Below, piece by piece: positions 1 through 9,692 of a stretch of 64,000 nucleotides of DNA. Source of the DNA: JAVDCA01 sp035293985 (GTDB lineage Bacteria > Pseudomonadota > Alphaproteobacteria > Rhizobiales > Xanthobacteraceae); contig DATGLS010000014.1 of the NCBI GenBank assembly GCA_035293985.1, positions 124,001 through 188,000 of the forward strand, in the 5' to 3' direction. A program made the translations under genes and the position numbers. Positions within the stretch are counted from its first letter, which is position 1. Every line of letters starts with the position of its first letter. The notes beneath the pieces are model-generated. The model had not been told where the DNA came from. It was given only the letters and a program-made list of their open reading frames with translations, and did not search any database.

Positions 1-78
1 TTCCGTCTCGGTTGGAGGCCGGCCTTGCTGATCAGGACATTTGCGGATCGGCGGGTCGGCACTTTTTTTGCGGCGCAA

Positions 79-105
79 TGTCACTCGGCCGCCGGCTGCC
101 TCGTC
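79..105 (+). promoter_or_regulatory. Predicted ECF41-type promoter
   Basis: The sequence reads TGTCACT, 16 bases, then CGTC. The published ECF41 promoter is TGTCACA with a CGTC -10 element, so only the seventh -35 base differs. It lies about 70 bases before the AhpD-like gene that is followed by an ECF41 sigma gene, the usual place for the autoregulated promoter of such a pair. Assignment is by motif and context only. Confidence 0.6.
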
Positions 106-172
106 TTCAAGGCAGGACGTGGACGGCGTCGCCGGTTCCGGCCGTCCGCGGCAGAACAGACGGAGAATCAAC

Positions 173-727
173 ATGCTCAAATGGTTTTTGCGACGACAGA
201 TCGGCGCCTTCGAGCGGACCTGGAACTACGACGCGAGCTATATCCATGAGCTGATCGAGGCCGATCCGCGCGCCGCCATGGCGTTCGCCAAGGTGATGGG
301 CCTGAGCCAATACCGCAAGGACATACCGCTGGCGCCGCTCGCTGCGGCCGGCATCGTCGCCGTCATGTCCGAGGACTGCGGCCCCTGCACGCAGCTCGCC
401 ATCGACATGGCGCAGCGCGGAGGCGTCGACCCCGAGATCCTGCGCGCGGTCGTGGCGCGGGATTTCCAGGCCATGCCGTACGAGGTCGCGCTGGCGGTGC
501 GCTTCACCGAGAAGACGCTCGCCCACGCGCCCGAGGCCGAGGACCTGCGCGCCGAGGTGCTGCGCCTGTGGGGCCGCCGCGGCCTCATCTCGCTCGCCTT
601 CGCAATGACCTCGGCGCGCCTCTTCCCGACACTGAAATATGCGCTCGGCCATGGGCATGCCTGCACCCGCCTGACGATCGGCGGAGAGACCCGGCCGGTG
701 CTGCGTCCGGTGACCAAGGCGGCGTAA
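173..727 (+). CDS. AhpD-like / carboxymuconolactone decarboxylase family protein
   Basis: A 184-residue protein with a CxxC pair (EDCGPCTQ, Cys69 and Cys72). This is the redox motif of AhpD-like members of the carboxymuconolactone decarboxylase superfamily; such proteins often act as alkylhydroperoxidase-type disulfide enzymes. I chose the ATG at 173 because a GGAG lies about eight bases upstream and the family-like sequence begins there; an upstream in-frame start at 41 would add a low-quality extension across the promoter. Four bases separate it from the ECF41 sigma gene, so the two are probably one operon. Members of this superfamily are among the known genomic partners and targets of ECF41 sigma factors. 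The actual substrate is unknown. Confidence 0.8.
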   Translation: MLKWFLRRQIGAFERTWNYDASYIHELIEADPRAAMAFAKVMGLSQYRKDIPLAPLAAAGIVAVMSEDCGPCTQLAIDMAQRGGVDPEILRAVVARDFQAMPYEVALAVRFTEKTLAHAPEAEDLRAEVLRLWGRRGLISLAFAMTSARLFPTLKYALGHGHACTRLTIGGETRPVLRPVTKAA

Positions 728-731
728 GCGC

Positions 732-1610
732 GTGACCACCACCCCCGACGGCGTCGCGGACTTCGAGGCCCATCGGCGCGCGCTGGTGGGCCTCGCCTAC
801 CGCATGCTCGGCTCGCGCGCCGAGGCCGAGGATGTCGTGCAGGACGCCTATCTGCGCTGGCACGCGGCCGACCGCGCCGCGGTCGAGCACCCACGCCGCT
901 ATCTCGGCACCGTGGTGACGCGGCTCTGCCTCGACCGGATGAAGTCGGCGCAGGCCCGGCGCGAGACCTACGTGGGACCATGGCTGCCCGAGCCGGTGGT
1001 CGACGAGGCGCTCGACGGCGAGGCCGCCGGCGAGCTCGCGCACGACATCTCGGTCGCCCTGATGCTGCTGCTCGAACGACTTTCGCCGCTCGAGCGCGCG
1101 AGCTTTTTGCTGCACGACGTGTTCGGCCTCGATTTCGCCGCGGTCGCGCGTGCGCTCGGCCGCAGCGAGGCCGCCTCGCGCCAGCTCGCGGCGCGCGCCC
1201 GCGTCCATATCGAGGCCGGCCGCCCGCGCTTCGCCGCCTCGCGCGAGGAGGGGCAGCGGCTCGCCGCCGCCTTCGCGCAGGCCTCAGCCTCCGGCGACAC
1301 GCAGGCGCTGACGCAGATTCTCGCCCGCGACGCCGTGCTCCACTCGGACGGCGGCGGCAAGCGCGAGGCCGCGCTCAACCCGATCCGCGGCGCCGACAAG
1401 ATCGTGCGGCTGATCGCCGGTTTGTCCCGCAAGAGCACGCTGCTGCGCGATTTCGTCGGCCGGCCCGCGACCATCAACGGGCTGCCCGGCTTCGTGCTGC
1501 GCGAGCCGGACGGATCGCTCTCGACGCTCGCGTTCGAGCATCACGCCGGCCGCATCGTCGCGGTCTATTTCACGCGCAATCCGGAGAAGCTGCGGCACGT
1601 GCGGTTCTGA
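732..1610 (+). CDS. ECF41-family RNA polymerase sigma factor (SigJ-like)
   Basis: A 292-residue extracytoplasmic-function sigma factor. Region 2 is near residues 10-85 (LAYRMLGSRAEAEDVVQDAY), region 4 near 120-170, and a SnoaL-like C-terminal domain follows from about 180. Three ECF41 hallmarks are visible: WLPEP between regions 2 and 4, DGGGK in the extension and NPEKL close to the end. In ECF41 proteins the C-terminal domain acts as a built-in regulator in place of a separate anti-sigma factor, and none is encoded nearby. The start is GTG. The likely target is the promoter in front of the preceding gene. A second ECF41 protein is encoded at 56973-57836. Confidence 0.92.
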   Translation: MTTTPDGVADFEAHRRALVGLAYRMLGSRAEAEDVVQDAYLRWHAADRAAVEHPRRYLGTVVTRLCLDRMKSAQARRETYVGPWLPEPVVDEALDGEAAGELAHDISVALMLLLERLSPLERASFLLHDVFGLDFAAVARALGRSEAASRQLAARARVHIEAGRPRFAASREEGQRLAAAFAQASASGDTQALTQILARDAVLHSDGGGKREAALNPIRGADKIVRLIAGLSRKSTLLRDFVGRPATINGLPGFVLREPDGSLSTLAFEHHAGRIVAVYFTRNPEKLRHVRF

Positions 1611-1695
1611 CCAGGCGGGCTTGATCGGATGGGCTTGCGACCCGGCGCGATGCGACCGACAATGGCATCCGTTGCCGCACCGGGACCCGCGATCA

Positions 1696-2355
1696 ATGCT
1701 GAAGCCGATACAGGCCTACGTCGGCGATGACGCCATCAAGCGGCTGCTCGCGCGCTACCACTGTCCGATGCCCTTTCATGCCGCGCGCATGCGCCTGTGG
1801 GGCGCGATCGCGAGCCCCCTGCCGGATTGCGCGCCGGTCGCGGTGTTGGCGAGCCTGTGGCACGGCAATCCGCCGCCGTTTGCGGACACGCACGCCGCGA
1901 ACGCGTTTTTCCAGGACATGATGGGCTTCTGGAACGTGCTCGCCGGATTGCAGGACGGATCGCCCCCGCTCAAGCTGCAGAAGATCGACAAGCTCGACAG
2001 TCGCGACGCCATGCACGCCGCAGCCAAGCTGCGTGTCGAGGAGCTGCTCGACGGCTTCCTCAAAGGCTTCACCTACGGCCAGGCGGAGCTCGACGTGCCG
2101 GAGGGTGTCAGCGCGCGGGTTCACCACGTCGAACGCGCTATCGAGACGATCATCGGGTGGCGCAACACGTTTGCCGAACCTCCCAAGGCCGAGGACGCGG
2201 CCATGTGCGCCGAGTTCGCCCGCCAACTTCCGGTGATCGACGCGGCCGTCGAGGACGACCTCAACGCAATCGCGGTTGCGGTGAAGGCGTGGCGCGCTCC
2301 GCGGCCACGGCCGGCTCCCCGGAAGAGCAAGAGGAGCCACGGCACGCTGCACTGA
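1696..2355 (+). CDS. Hypothetical protein
   Basis: A 219-residue protein that I do not recognise. I see no signal peptide or membrane segment. The sequence is mostly helical in character, with several Trp and Phe residues in the first 80 positions (LWGAIASP, LASLWHG, FFQDMMGFWN), and ends in a basic, Arg/Pro/Lys-rich tail (APRPRPAPRKSKR). The ATG at 1696 is preferred over an upstream start because the added residues look like noncoding translation. It converges on hisA and sits where hisF and hisE would often be found in this bacterial group, so it may be an insertion or a rearrangement neighbour. Confidence 0.6.
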   Translation: MLKPIQAYVGDDAIKRLLARYHCPMPFHAARMRLWGAIASPLPDCAPVAVLASLWHGNPPPFADTHAANAFFQDMMGFWNVLAGLQDGSPPLKLQKIDKLDSRDAMHAAAKLRVEELLDGFLKGFTYGQAELDVPEGVSARVHHVERAIETIIGWRNTFAEPPKAEDAAMCAEFARQLPVIDAAVEDDLNAIAVAVKAWRAPRPRPAPRKSKRSHGTLH

Positions 2356-2436
2356 GGCTCGCATCCCGCGCCGTGCCGACGGCAATGGAATTTACCGGCC
2401 GCCAACCTTCATCGCATCAACGATCGCAACGGATAT

Positions 2437-3174
2437 TCACGCGGCCCGCGCTGCCCGGATCATCGCCAGCGCCTCGGCCGCATCCAGCCGCCCGTCATAG
2501 AGCGCGCGCCCGGCGATCGCGCCCTGCAGCTTCGCGGCGCGCGGCGCGAGCAGCGCCTTCACGTCCGCAATCGAGGCGAGGCCGCCGGACGCGATCACGG
2601 GGATCGAGATCGCCTCGGCGAGCGCGATGGTCGCGTCGAGGTTGAGGCCCTTGAGCAGGCCGTCGCGCGAAATGTCGGTGTAAATGATCGCGGCGACGCC
2701 GGCGTCCTCGAAGCGCTTGGCGAGATCGAGCGCGGAGAGCTCGGAGGTCTCGGCCCAGCCCTGGGTCGCGACCTTGCCGTCGCGCGCGTCGAGGCCGACG
2801 GCGACGCGCTTGGGGAACGCGCGCGCCGCCTCCTTGACGAAGGCCGGATCGCGCACCGCGGCGGTGCCGATGATGACGCGGTCGACGCCCTTGCCGAGCC
2901 AGCCCGCGACGGTCGCCATGTCGCGGATGCCGCCGCCGAGCTGCACGCACAGGCCGACGGTCTCGAGGATGCGCTCGACCGCGGCGCCATTCATTGGCTT
3001 GCCCGCGAAGGCACCGTCGAGATCGACCACGTGAAGGTGGCGAAAGCCCTCGGCCTCGAAGGTGTGCGCCTGCGCGGCCGGATCGCGGTTGAAGATGGTG
3101 GCGCGGCCCATGTCGCCCTGCTCGAGCCGCACGCATACGCCGTCCTTGAGGTCGATCGCCGGGAACAGGATCAC
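2437..3174 (-). CDS. hisA: 1-(5-phosphoribosyl)-5-[(5-phosphoribosylamino)methylideneamino]imidazole-4-carboxamide isomerase
   Basis: HisA catalyses the Amadori rearrangement of ProFAR to PRFAR in histidine biosynthesis. The 245-residue length is normal for this TIM-barrel enzyme. The start reads ILFPAIDLKDG, with the catalytic Asp at residue 8, and the second half-barrel contains IIYTDISRDG. It follows hisH on the same strand after a 112-base gap that carries a palindromic repeat. In related genomes hisF, whose product uses PRFAR together with HisH, normally comes next; here a convergent hypothetical gene follows instead. Confidence 0.97.
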   Translation of the reverse strand: MILFPAIDLKDGVCVRLEQGDMGRATIFNRDPAAQAHTFEAEGFRHLHVVDLDGAFAGKPMNGAAVERILETVGLCVQLGGGIRDMATVAGWLGKGVDRVIIGTAAVRDPAFVKEAARAFPKRVAVGLDARDGKVATQGWAETSELSALDLAKRFEDAGVAAIIYTDISRDGLLKGLNLDATIALAEAISIPVIASGGLASIADVKALLAPRAAKLQGAIAGRALYDGRLDAAEALAMIRAARAA

Positions 3175-3198
3175 GTCTTAAGCTCGCTCTCCGTCGCC

Positions 3199-3247
3199 CA
3201 TCCTTCGAGACGCCTCGCGCGAAGGCGCGAGGCTCCTCAAGATGAGG
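3199..3247. repeat. Short palindromic intergenic repeat (CATCCTTCGAGACGC type)
   Basis: An inverted repeat between hisH and hisA: CATCCTTCGAGACGC on one side and GGCTCCTCAAGATGAG on the other, with a GC-rich centre. It resembles a dispersed repeat common in Rhizobiales genomes. Only this copy was noticed here. Confidence 0.6.
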
Positions 3248-3286
3248 TTTGTGGGGGTCAACCAGGCCTGTGGGTGGCCAGATTCA

Positions 3287-3937
3287 TTACGGCGACCACT
3301 TGAGGAAATTGGCGATAAGGGCGAGGCCGAGGCGCTGGCTCTTCTCGGGGTGGAACTGGGTGCCCAGCATGGTGTCGCGGGCGACGATCGCGGTGACGGG
3401 ACCGCCGTAATCGGCTTGCGCGACGAGGTCGGCGCGGTCGGCGACACGCAGCTCATAGGAGTGCACGAAATAGGCGTGCAGCCCCGCGGCGCCGGTGGCG
3501 ATGCCGTCGAGCAGCGGGTGATGGCGCAGCTCGTTGAGCGTGTTCCAGCCCATGTGCGGAATCTTCAGGCTCGCATCGCTCGGCGCGATGCGGTCGACCT
3601 CGCCCGCGATCCAGCCCAGCCCGGGCGTCACCTCGTACTCGCGGCCGCGCTCGGCCATGAGCTGCATGCCGACGCAGATGCCGAAGAACGGCCGGCCCTT
3701 CTGGCGCACCGCGACGTTGAGCGCGTCGACCATGCCGGAGACCGCGTCGAGCCCGCGCCGGCAATCCGCGAACGCGCCGACGCCGGGCAGCACCACGCGA
3801 TCGGCGCGCGCGACCGCGTCGGGATCGCGCGTCACCATGATCGGCTGGTCGTGGCCGGACTCGCGCGCCGCCCGCTCGAACGCCTTGGCGGCCGAGTGCA
3901 GGTTGCCGGAATCGTAGTCGACGATCGCGACGCTCAT
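3287..3937 (-). CDS. hisH: Imidazole glycerol phosphate synthase, glutamine amidotransferase subunit
   Basis: A 216-residue class I glutamine amidotransferase that supplies ammonia to HisF for making imidazole glycerol phosphate and AICAR. The nucleophile Cys88 lies in FFGICVGMQL and the His/Glu pair in GTQFHPEKS near the C-terminus. The ATG at 3937 gives the family start (VAIVDYDSGN); longer in-frame starts run into the neighbouring gene. It overlaps the stop of the upstream DUF2628 gene by four bases (ATGA), which indicates translational coupling. Its partner gene hisF is not in this window. Confidence 0.97.
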   Translation of the reverse strand: MSVAIVDYDSGNLHSAAKAFERAARESGHDQPIMVTRDPDAVARADRVVLPGVGAFADCRRGLDAVSGMVDALNVAVRQKGRPFFGICVGMQLMAERGREYEVTPGLGWIAGEVDRIAPSDASLKIPHMGWNTLNELRHHPLLDGIATGAAGLHAYFVHSYELRVADRADLVAQADYGGPVTAIVARDTMLGTQFHPEKSQRLGLALIANFLKWSP

Positions 3938-4476
3938 CCGCTGCCTCCGGGTTGGGGAAAGAGGCCGACCACGTCGGTGCCGTCCCGTTGCGGCACCGGC
4001 GGTGGTGGCGGCACCGGGCTCGCCAGCGCGGCTTCCATCTCGCGGGTGGTCTCGAGCGAGACGTAACGATCGAAGAAGCGACGCTCGGCGCTCTCGCGAT
4101 CGTCGCCCACCACGGTGCCGACCTCGCGCCAGCCGTTGAGCACCAGCGTCCAGCGCCGCAGGCTCGCGGCCTCGAAGCCGACCAGCAGCGCGAGCAGCAG
4201 CAGCGCGAAGCCGCGCGCATTGGCCGGGGCATCCGCATATTTCAGCGCCAGTGCAAGGGCGACGCTCGCCGCGACGTAGCCGACGAGCACGATCCACAGC
4301 CGATGCCACAGCATCCACAGCGGCGCGAACAGGAAGGCGCTCCAGACGAAGCGGTCGGGCACGAAAGCGGCGCCCTCCGCCCGCGCCAGCGCGGTTGCGT
4401 CATAGGCGCGCGAAGCGGCGCCGTTCTTCGAACGGCTGTGCACCGGCGGCGGCTCGAACACCATGTAGACCGTCAT
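3934..4476 (-). CDS. DUF2628 domain-containing membrane protein
   Basis: A 180-residue protein with two or three hydrophobic segments between about residues 45 and 105 (FLFAPLWMLWHRLWIVLVGY, then an Ala/Leu-rich stretch) and a Pro-rich C-terminal tail (SPVPPPPPVP). This matches DUF2628 proteins, which sit inside the histidine operon in many Rhizobiales between hisB and hisH. The function is not known. The start at 4476 opens with MTVYMVFEPP. Its stop overlaps the hisH start, so expression is probably coupled to histidine biosynthesis genes. Confidence 0.8.
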   Translation of the reverse strand: MTVYMVFEPPPVHSRSKNGAASRAYDATALARAEGAAFVPDRFVWSAFLFAPLWMLWHRLWIVLVGYVAASVALALALKYADAPANARGFALLLLALLVGFEAASLRRWTLVLNGWREVGTVVGDDRESAERRFFDRYVSLETTREMEAALASPVPPPPPVPQRDGTDVVGLFPQPGGSG

Positions 4477-4502
4477 GGCGGACCTCGTTCTTTCTCCGTA
4501 CC

Positions 4503-4622
4503 TCATGCCCGCGCATAGCCGTGCGAAGAACGGCGCCGCTTCGCTCGCCTATGAGGCGCGCATCCACGTCTCATGCGGCTCCGCAAGACGTGGACGGCCG
4601 GGACCAGCCCGGCCATGACGGG
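4503..4622. repeat. Intergenic palindromic repeat, family A
   Basis: The gap between hisB and the DUF2628 gene holds a mosaic inverted repeat. It starts TCATGCCCGCGCATAGCC, has ATCCACGTCT and AGACGTGGAC arms, and ends CCCGGCCATGACGG. The same building blocks recur at 7485, 12782, 18346, 27711, 36482, 50238 and 54001. Confidence 0.7.
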
Positions 4623-4632
4623 CAGCTGCTTG

Positions 4633-5226
4633 CTACCCGCCCAGCATTCCCTTGGTCGACGGGACCTCGCCCTTGGCGCGCCCATCGATTGCGACGGCGG
4701 CGCGCAACGCACGGGCGAGACCTTTGAAGCACGATTCGGCAATATGATGGTCGTTCGCGCCATACAGCGTCTCGACGTGCAAGGTGACGCCTGCGTTCAT
4801 CGCGAATGCCTGAAACCATTCGTTGACCAGCTCGGTATCGAAGGTGCCGACCTTCGGGCGGGTGAACGCCGCCCTGAACACCAGGAACGGCCGCCCCGAA
4901 ATGTCGATCGCGACGCGGGTGAGCGCCTCGTCCATGGGCACATGCACGTCGGCATAGCGGGTGATGCCGCGCATGTCGCCGAGCGCCTGCTTCATCGCCT
5001 GGCCGAGCGAGATGCCGACGTCCTCGGTGGTGTGATGGTGGTCGATGTGCAGGTCGCCCTTGGCCTTCACGGTGATGTCGATGCGCGAATGGCGGGCGAG
5101 CAGATCGAGCATGTGGTCGAGAAAGCCGATGCCGGTCGCGATCGACGATGCGCCGGTGCCGTCGAGATCGACCGCGACCTCGACGTCGGTCTCCTTGGTG
5201 ACGCGCTTGATCGAGCCTTTGCGCAT
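4633..5226 (-). CDS. hisB: Imidazoleglycerol-phosphate dehydratase
   Basis: HisB dehydrates imidazole glycerol phosphate to imidazole acetol phosphate. The 197-residue protein is the monofunctional form, without the phosphatase domain of the enterobacterial enzyme. Both metal-binding His clusters are present: DHHHTTED at residues 62-69 and NDHHIAES in the second half. It heads the minus-strand his genes. A repeat-filled gap of about 150 bases separates it from the DUF2628 gene. hslV is divergent on the other side, the arrangement usual in this order. Confidence 0.97.
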   Translation of the reverse strand: MRKGSIKRVTKETDVEVAVDLDGTGASSIATGIGFLDHMLDLLARHSRIDITVKAKGDLHIDHHHTTEDVGISLGQAMKQALGDMRGITRYADVHVPMDEALTRVAIDISGRPFLVFRAAFTRPKVGTFDTELVNEWFQAFAMNAGVTLHVETLYGANDHHIAESCFKGLARALRAAVAIDGRAKGEVPSTKGMLGG

Positions 5227-5296
5227 GGGTGCCTGCCGGTGAAATTCGCGCGCCTTTTATCAGGGGACGGTGAAGTTCGCTACTGCGGTGCCGCTG

Positions 5297-5431
5297 CCTT
5301 CCCCTCCCCCGCTCGCGGGGGAGGAGCGCGCGCGAAGCGCGCCAGGAGGGGGCAAGTCGTCAACGCATCGGCAAGCGCCGCCGCCCCCTCCCCCGCAAGC
5401 ACCTCGCAAGCGCGGGAGAGGGGGCGCTGGC
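5297..5431. repeat. GC-rich inverted repeat, family D (GGGGGAGG type)
   Basis: The hisB-hslV divergent gap contains inverted copies of CCCTCCCCCGC and GCGGGGGAGG blocks, with GCGCGCGAAGCGCGCC in the middle. Similar elements lie at 46115, 56125 and 60889. The element occupies most of the shared promoter region, so the promoters for hisB and hslV must lie near its edges. Confidence 0.65.
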
Positions 5432-5488
5432 AGTTTGCATTGGGGCCATGAAGCACATAGATCAGTGCCGCCACACGGTTCCTCATCG

Positions 5489-6040
5489 ATGCAAGATCCC
5501 ACCAATTCGCAAGATTCCTGGCACGGCACCACCATCCTGACGGTCCGCAAGGGCGGCGCCGTCGTGATCGGCGGCGACGGGCAGGTCTCGATCGGGCAGA
5601 CCATCGTCAAGGCCAACGCGCGCAAGGTGCGCCGCCTGACCAAGGGCGACGTCATCGGCGGCTTTGCGGGTGCCACCGCCGATGCGTTCACGCTGTTCGA
5701 GCGGCTGGAGGCGAAGCTCGACCAGTATCCGGGGCAGCTCATGCGCGCCGCGGTCGAGCTCGCCAAGGACTGGCGCACCGACCGCTATCTGCGCCGGCTC
5801 GAGGCGATGATGATCGTCGCCGACAAGGACGTGTCGCTGGTGCTCACCGGCACCGGCGACGTGCTCGAGCCCGAGGCGGGCGTGATGGGCATCGGCTCGG
5901 GGGGGAACTACGCGCTCGCCGCCGCGCGCGCGCTGATCGACACCGACATGGACGCCGAGGCGATCGTCAGGAAGGCGATGGCGATCGCGGCCGACATTTG
6001 CGTCTACACCAATCGCAACGTGACGATCGAGAAGCTGTAG
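5489..6040 (+). CDS. hslV: ATP-dependent protease, peptidase subunit HslV
   Basis: The proteolytic subunit (183 residues) of the HslUV two-component protease, a proteasome-like Thr peptidase. The catalytic Thr is expected to be Thr14 in HGTTILTVRKG; the residues before it would be removed on maturation. The ATG at 5489 matches the short propeptide seen in alphaproteobacterial HslV; the frame stays open far upstream but passes through the repeat. hslU follows on the same strand after 133 bases containing a palindromic repeat. Confidence 0.96.
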   Translation: MQDPTNSQDSWHGTTILTVRKGGAVVIGGDGQVSIGQTIVKANARKVRRLTKGDVIGGFAGATADAFTLFERLEAKLDQYPGQLMRAAVELAKDWRTDRYLRRLEAMMIVADKDVSLVLTGTGDVLEPEAGVMGIGSGGNYALAAARALIDTDMDAEAIVRKAMAIAADICVYTNRNVTIEKL

Positions 6041-6063
6041 AGATGAGCGAATCGCTTCGTCAT

Positions 6064-6153
6064 CGTCATTGCGAGGCGTGCGCCAGCACGCCGAAGCAAT
6101 CCGGTCGTGTGGAACGACATTGCATCGTCGGCCTTCGGCCTCCTCGCAATGAC
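6064..6153. repeat. Intergenic palindromic repeat, family B (CATTGCGAGG type)
   Basis: Between hslV and hslU: CGTCATTGCGAGGCG and GAAGCAATCC blocks, closed by CCTCGCAATGACT. A diverged second copy lies at 26543-26651. The type is abundant in alphaproteobacterial genomes. Confidence 0.7.
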
Positions 6154-6173
6154 TCGGGAATGATGTTTGCGCC

Positions 6174-7481
<1,308 letters not shown>

Positions 7482-7484
7482 ACG

Positions 7485-7605
7485 CGTCATGCCCGGGGCA
7501 TAGCCGTTCGAACAACGGCATCGCTTCGCTCGCCTATGTGCCTGGCATCACATCTTCGCTCAACGTGAAAGGCGTGTATGGCCGGGACGACCCTGGGCCA
7601 TGACG
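7485..7605. repeat. Intergenic palindromic repeat, family A
   Basis: It lies between the convergent hslU and Smr-domain genes. It opens CGTCATGCCCGGGGCATAGC and closes GGGCCATGACGG. An inverted repeat between convergent genes may help terminate transcription in both directions. Confidence 0.7.
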
Positions 7606-7610
7606 GTCTG

Positions 7611-8174
7611 TCAGCGCATTCGCCTCAATCGCACATAGAGCGCCCCCTCCCCGCCGTGGGCGACGTGCGCTTCCTCGAAGCCGAGCACGACGTCGCGAAG
7701 CTCGGGCAGGCCGAGCCAGTGCGGCACCTGGCGGCGCAGCACGCCGCGCTCGTGATCGCCGGCGCGCGTGCCCTTGCCGGTGATGACGAGCACGAAGCGG
7801 GCGCCGTTGTGCTGGGCACGCCGCAGGAAATGGGCGAGCGCCGTGTGGGCCTCGGCCTGCGTCAGGCCGTGCAGGTCGATGCGCTCGTCGATCGCGACAC
7901 GGCCGCGCGCGATCTGCTGCCTTTCGCGGCGCGGAAGCGATGCGGGCCGCGCCGGCGTCACCCCCGTCGGGGGCGGCGTGGCGATGTTGATGGGCTTGGC
8001 AGGCTTTGCAGACTTCACAAACCTGGCGGCCTTGGCGGCTTTCACCGGTGCGGCGGCCGCAGGCTTGGTCGCGTCGGCAACCGGCCGCGCCGCGCGTTTG
8101 CGCAGCGGCTTCACCGACCGCGCGATGTCGCGCCACAGCTCGTGCTCCTCGTCGCTGAGCTCGCGCCGGCTCAC
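7611..8174 (-). CDS. Smr/MutS2-type domain-containing protein
   Basis: A 187-residue protein. The N-terminal 90 residues are basic and Ala/Pro/Lys-rich, probably disordered. The C-terminal Smr domain has the ERIDLHGLT and ITGKGTRAGDH motifs of this predicted nuclease and nucleic-acid-binding fold. The GTG start at 8174 overlaps the mltA stop by four bases (GTGA), so the two genes are translationally coupled. In many Rhizobiales a Smr protein follows mltA and the Tim44-like gene, as here. The role in the cell is not established. Confidence 0.88.
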   Translation of the reverse strand: MSRRELSDEEHELWRDIARSVKPLRKRAARPVADATKPAAAAPVKAAKAARFVKSAKPAKPINIATPPPTGVTPARPASLPRRERQQIARGRVAIDERIDLHGLTQAEAHTALAHFLRRAQHNGARFVLVITGKGTRAGDHERGVLRRQVPHWLGLPELRDVVLGFEEAHVAHGGEGALYVRLRRMR

Positions 8175-9622
8175 GGCTTGTGCTTCGATTTTGGCGCCGG
8201 ATTGGACGCGGCGGTGGGCGCCGGGGTGGGCGCGACACTCGGCGAGGCAGCCTCGGCGGCGTGCCCGGGCGGCGCGAGCTTCGGCTGCGCCTGGCGGGCG
8301 ATCAGCTCGAGCGGACGCGGCAGCGGCAGCGGCATCTTTGCGCCGGCCTCGGCCGGATCGAGCTCGCGCGGGATCAGCATCGCGAACGTTCCGTGGTTCT
8401 TGATCCGCCCGGCGATGCGGGCCGCGTCCTTGCCGGCGCCCCAGTAGAGGTCCGCGCGCGCCGGCCCGACGATCGCCGAGCCCGTATCCTGCGCGATCAT
8501 CAGGCGGGCGAACTGGTTCTTCGCCGTGGCGGAATCGATCGGCAGCTGGCTGTGGATGAAGAACGGCGTGCCGTACACATGCAGCGCCTTGTCGACCGCG
8601 ATCGAGCGCCCCGGCGTCAGCGGCAGGCCTTGCGCGCCGAGCGGCTGCTGGTCGTCGCCGAGCCCGACGATGCGGAAGAACACGAAGGACTTGTTCTGCC
8701 GGCGCAGCTCCTCGGCGCCGTCGGGGTTGTCGCGGATCCACTGGCGGATGCGATCCATCGACATCTCGCTGCGCGGCACCAGCTTGCGATCGATCAGGAT
8801 GCGGCCGATCGGCGTATAGGGAAATCCGTTGTGGCTGTCGTAGTTGATGCGCACCACGAGGCCGTCCTCGAGGCGGATGCGCGCGGAGCCCTGGATCTGG
8901 ATGAACAGCAAGTCGGTCTGGTCCTTGATCCAGCAGATTTCCAGATGCTGGCCGTCGAGCGCGCCGTCCTCGATCTGGGCGCGGTCGTAGTACGGCACGA
9001 GCTTGCCGGAGCTGTCGCGGCGCAGCGATTGACCCGAGTTGGGAAACGTCGCGCCTTTCGGCGTGCCGGCGGGCGGCAGCAGATCGGGCGGCCGCCGATA
9101 GATCGGCACGTGATAGATGCCGGTCGGAAAGCGTGAGCCGTCGACGATCGGCTCATAATATCCGGTGAGGAAGCCGGCCGCGTCGCCGAGCTTGGCGATG
9201 CGCGCCGGGCGGAAGTTCTGCTCGAAGAACTGCCGTGCCCCCGTGTCGTCGAGCTTGCCCACCGCCAGCGCGCGCCGGCAAATGTCATGCAGCGCCGCGT
9301 AGACCGGCCGAGTCTCGCCCGGCGGATGCGCCGTCATGGCGATCGGGCGGCAGCTGACGAGAAACGTCGCAAACGCGGCCGCGTGATCGTCGGCGGCCCA
9401 GCCGTCGAGATCATTCCAATCGATCGGCTCGAGGCTCGCGTCGGCGACGTGGAAGGGGCTCGGGACCTCGGGCACCGCCGGCCCGGTCGGCGTGAACTTT
9501 TCGGGCTTGTGCGCCCTCACCGAAGTCCGCGATCTTTCGCCCACTGCATGATGACGCGCCGCAAGCGCCGGCGCGCAGGCAAGCGACAACCCGATTGCGA
9601 TTGCGACAATCGCCTTGCGCAA
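8171..9622 (-). CDS. mltA: Membrane-bound lytic murein transglycosylase A
   Basis: MltA cleaves peptidoglycan glycan strands with formation of 1,6-anhydro ends. The N-terminus looks like an export signal (RKAIVAIAIGLSLACAPALA). The MltA barrel follows (LTGYYEPIVDGS), and the C-terminal 3D domain contains AQDTGSAIVGPARADLYWG with the expected Asp residues. No in-frame ATG precedes the signal, so I place the start at a TTG at 9622 (483 residues). An in-frame start at 9724 would sit inside a palindromic repeat and is less likely. The start is therefore uncertain, the product is not. The Tim44-like gene is upstream. Confidence 0.93.
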   Translation of the reverse strand: MRKAIVAIAIGLSLACAPALAARHHAVGERSRTSVRAHKPEKFTPTGPAVPEVPSPFHVADASLEPIDWNDLDGWAADDHAAAFATFLVSCRPIAMTAHPPGETRPVYAALHDICRRALAVGKLDDTGARQFFEQNFRPARIAKLGDAAGFLTGYYEPIVDGSRFPTGIYHVPIYRRPPDLLPPAGTPKGATFPNSGQSLRRDSSGKLVPYYDRAQIEDGALDGQHLEICWIKDQTDLLFIQIQGSARIRLEDGLVVRINYDSHNGFPYTPIGRILIDRKLVPRSEMSMDRIRQWIRDNPDGAEELRRQNKSFVFFRIVGLGDDQQPLGAQGLPLTPGRSIAVDKALHVYGTPFFIHSQLPIDSATAKNQFARLMIAQDTGSAIVGPARADLYWGAGKDAARIAGRIKNHGTFAMLIPRELDPAEAGAKMPLPLPRPLELIARQAQPKLAPPGHAAEAASPSVAPTPAPTAASNPAPKSKHKP

Positions 9623-9692
9623 ACGCAGCGGCCAGAGCCGATGCGGCGTGCCAGGGCGCCGGCCTCGGCGCCGGCCTTCCCGGTCATCAAGA

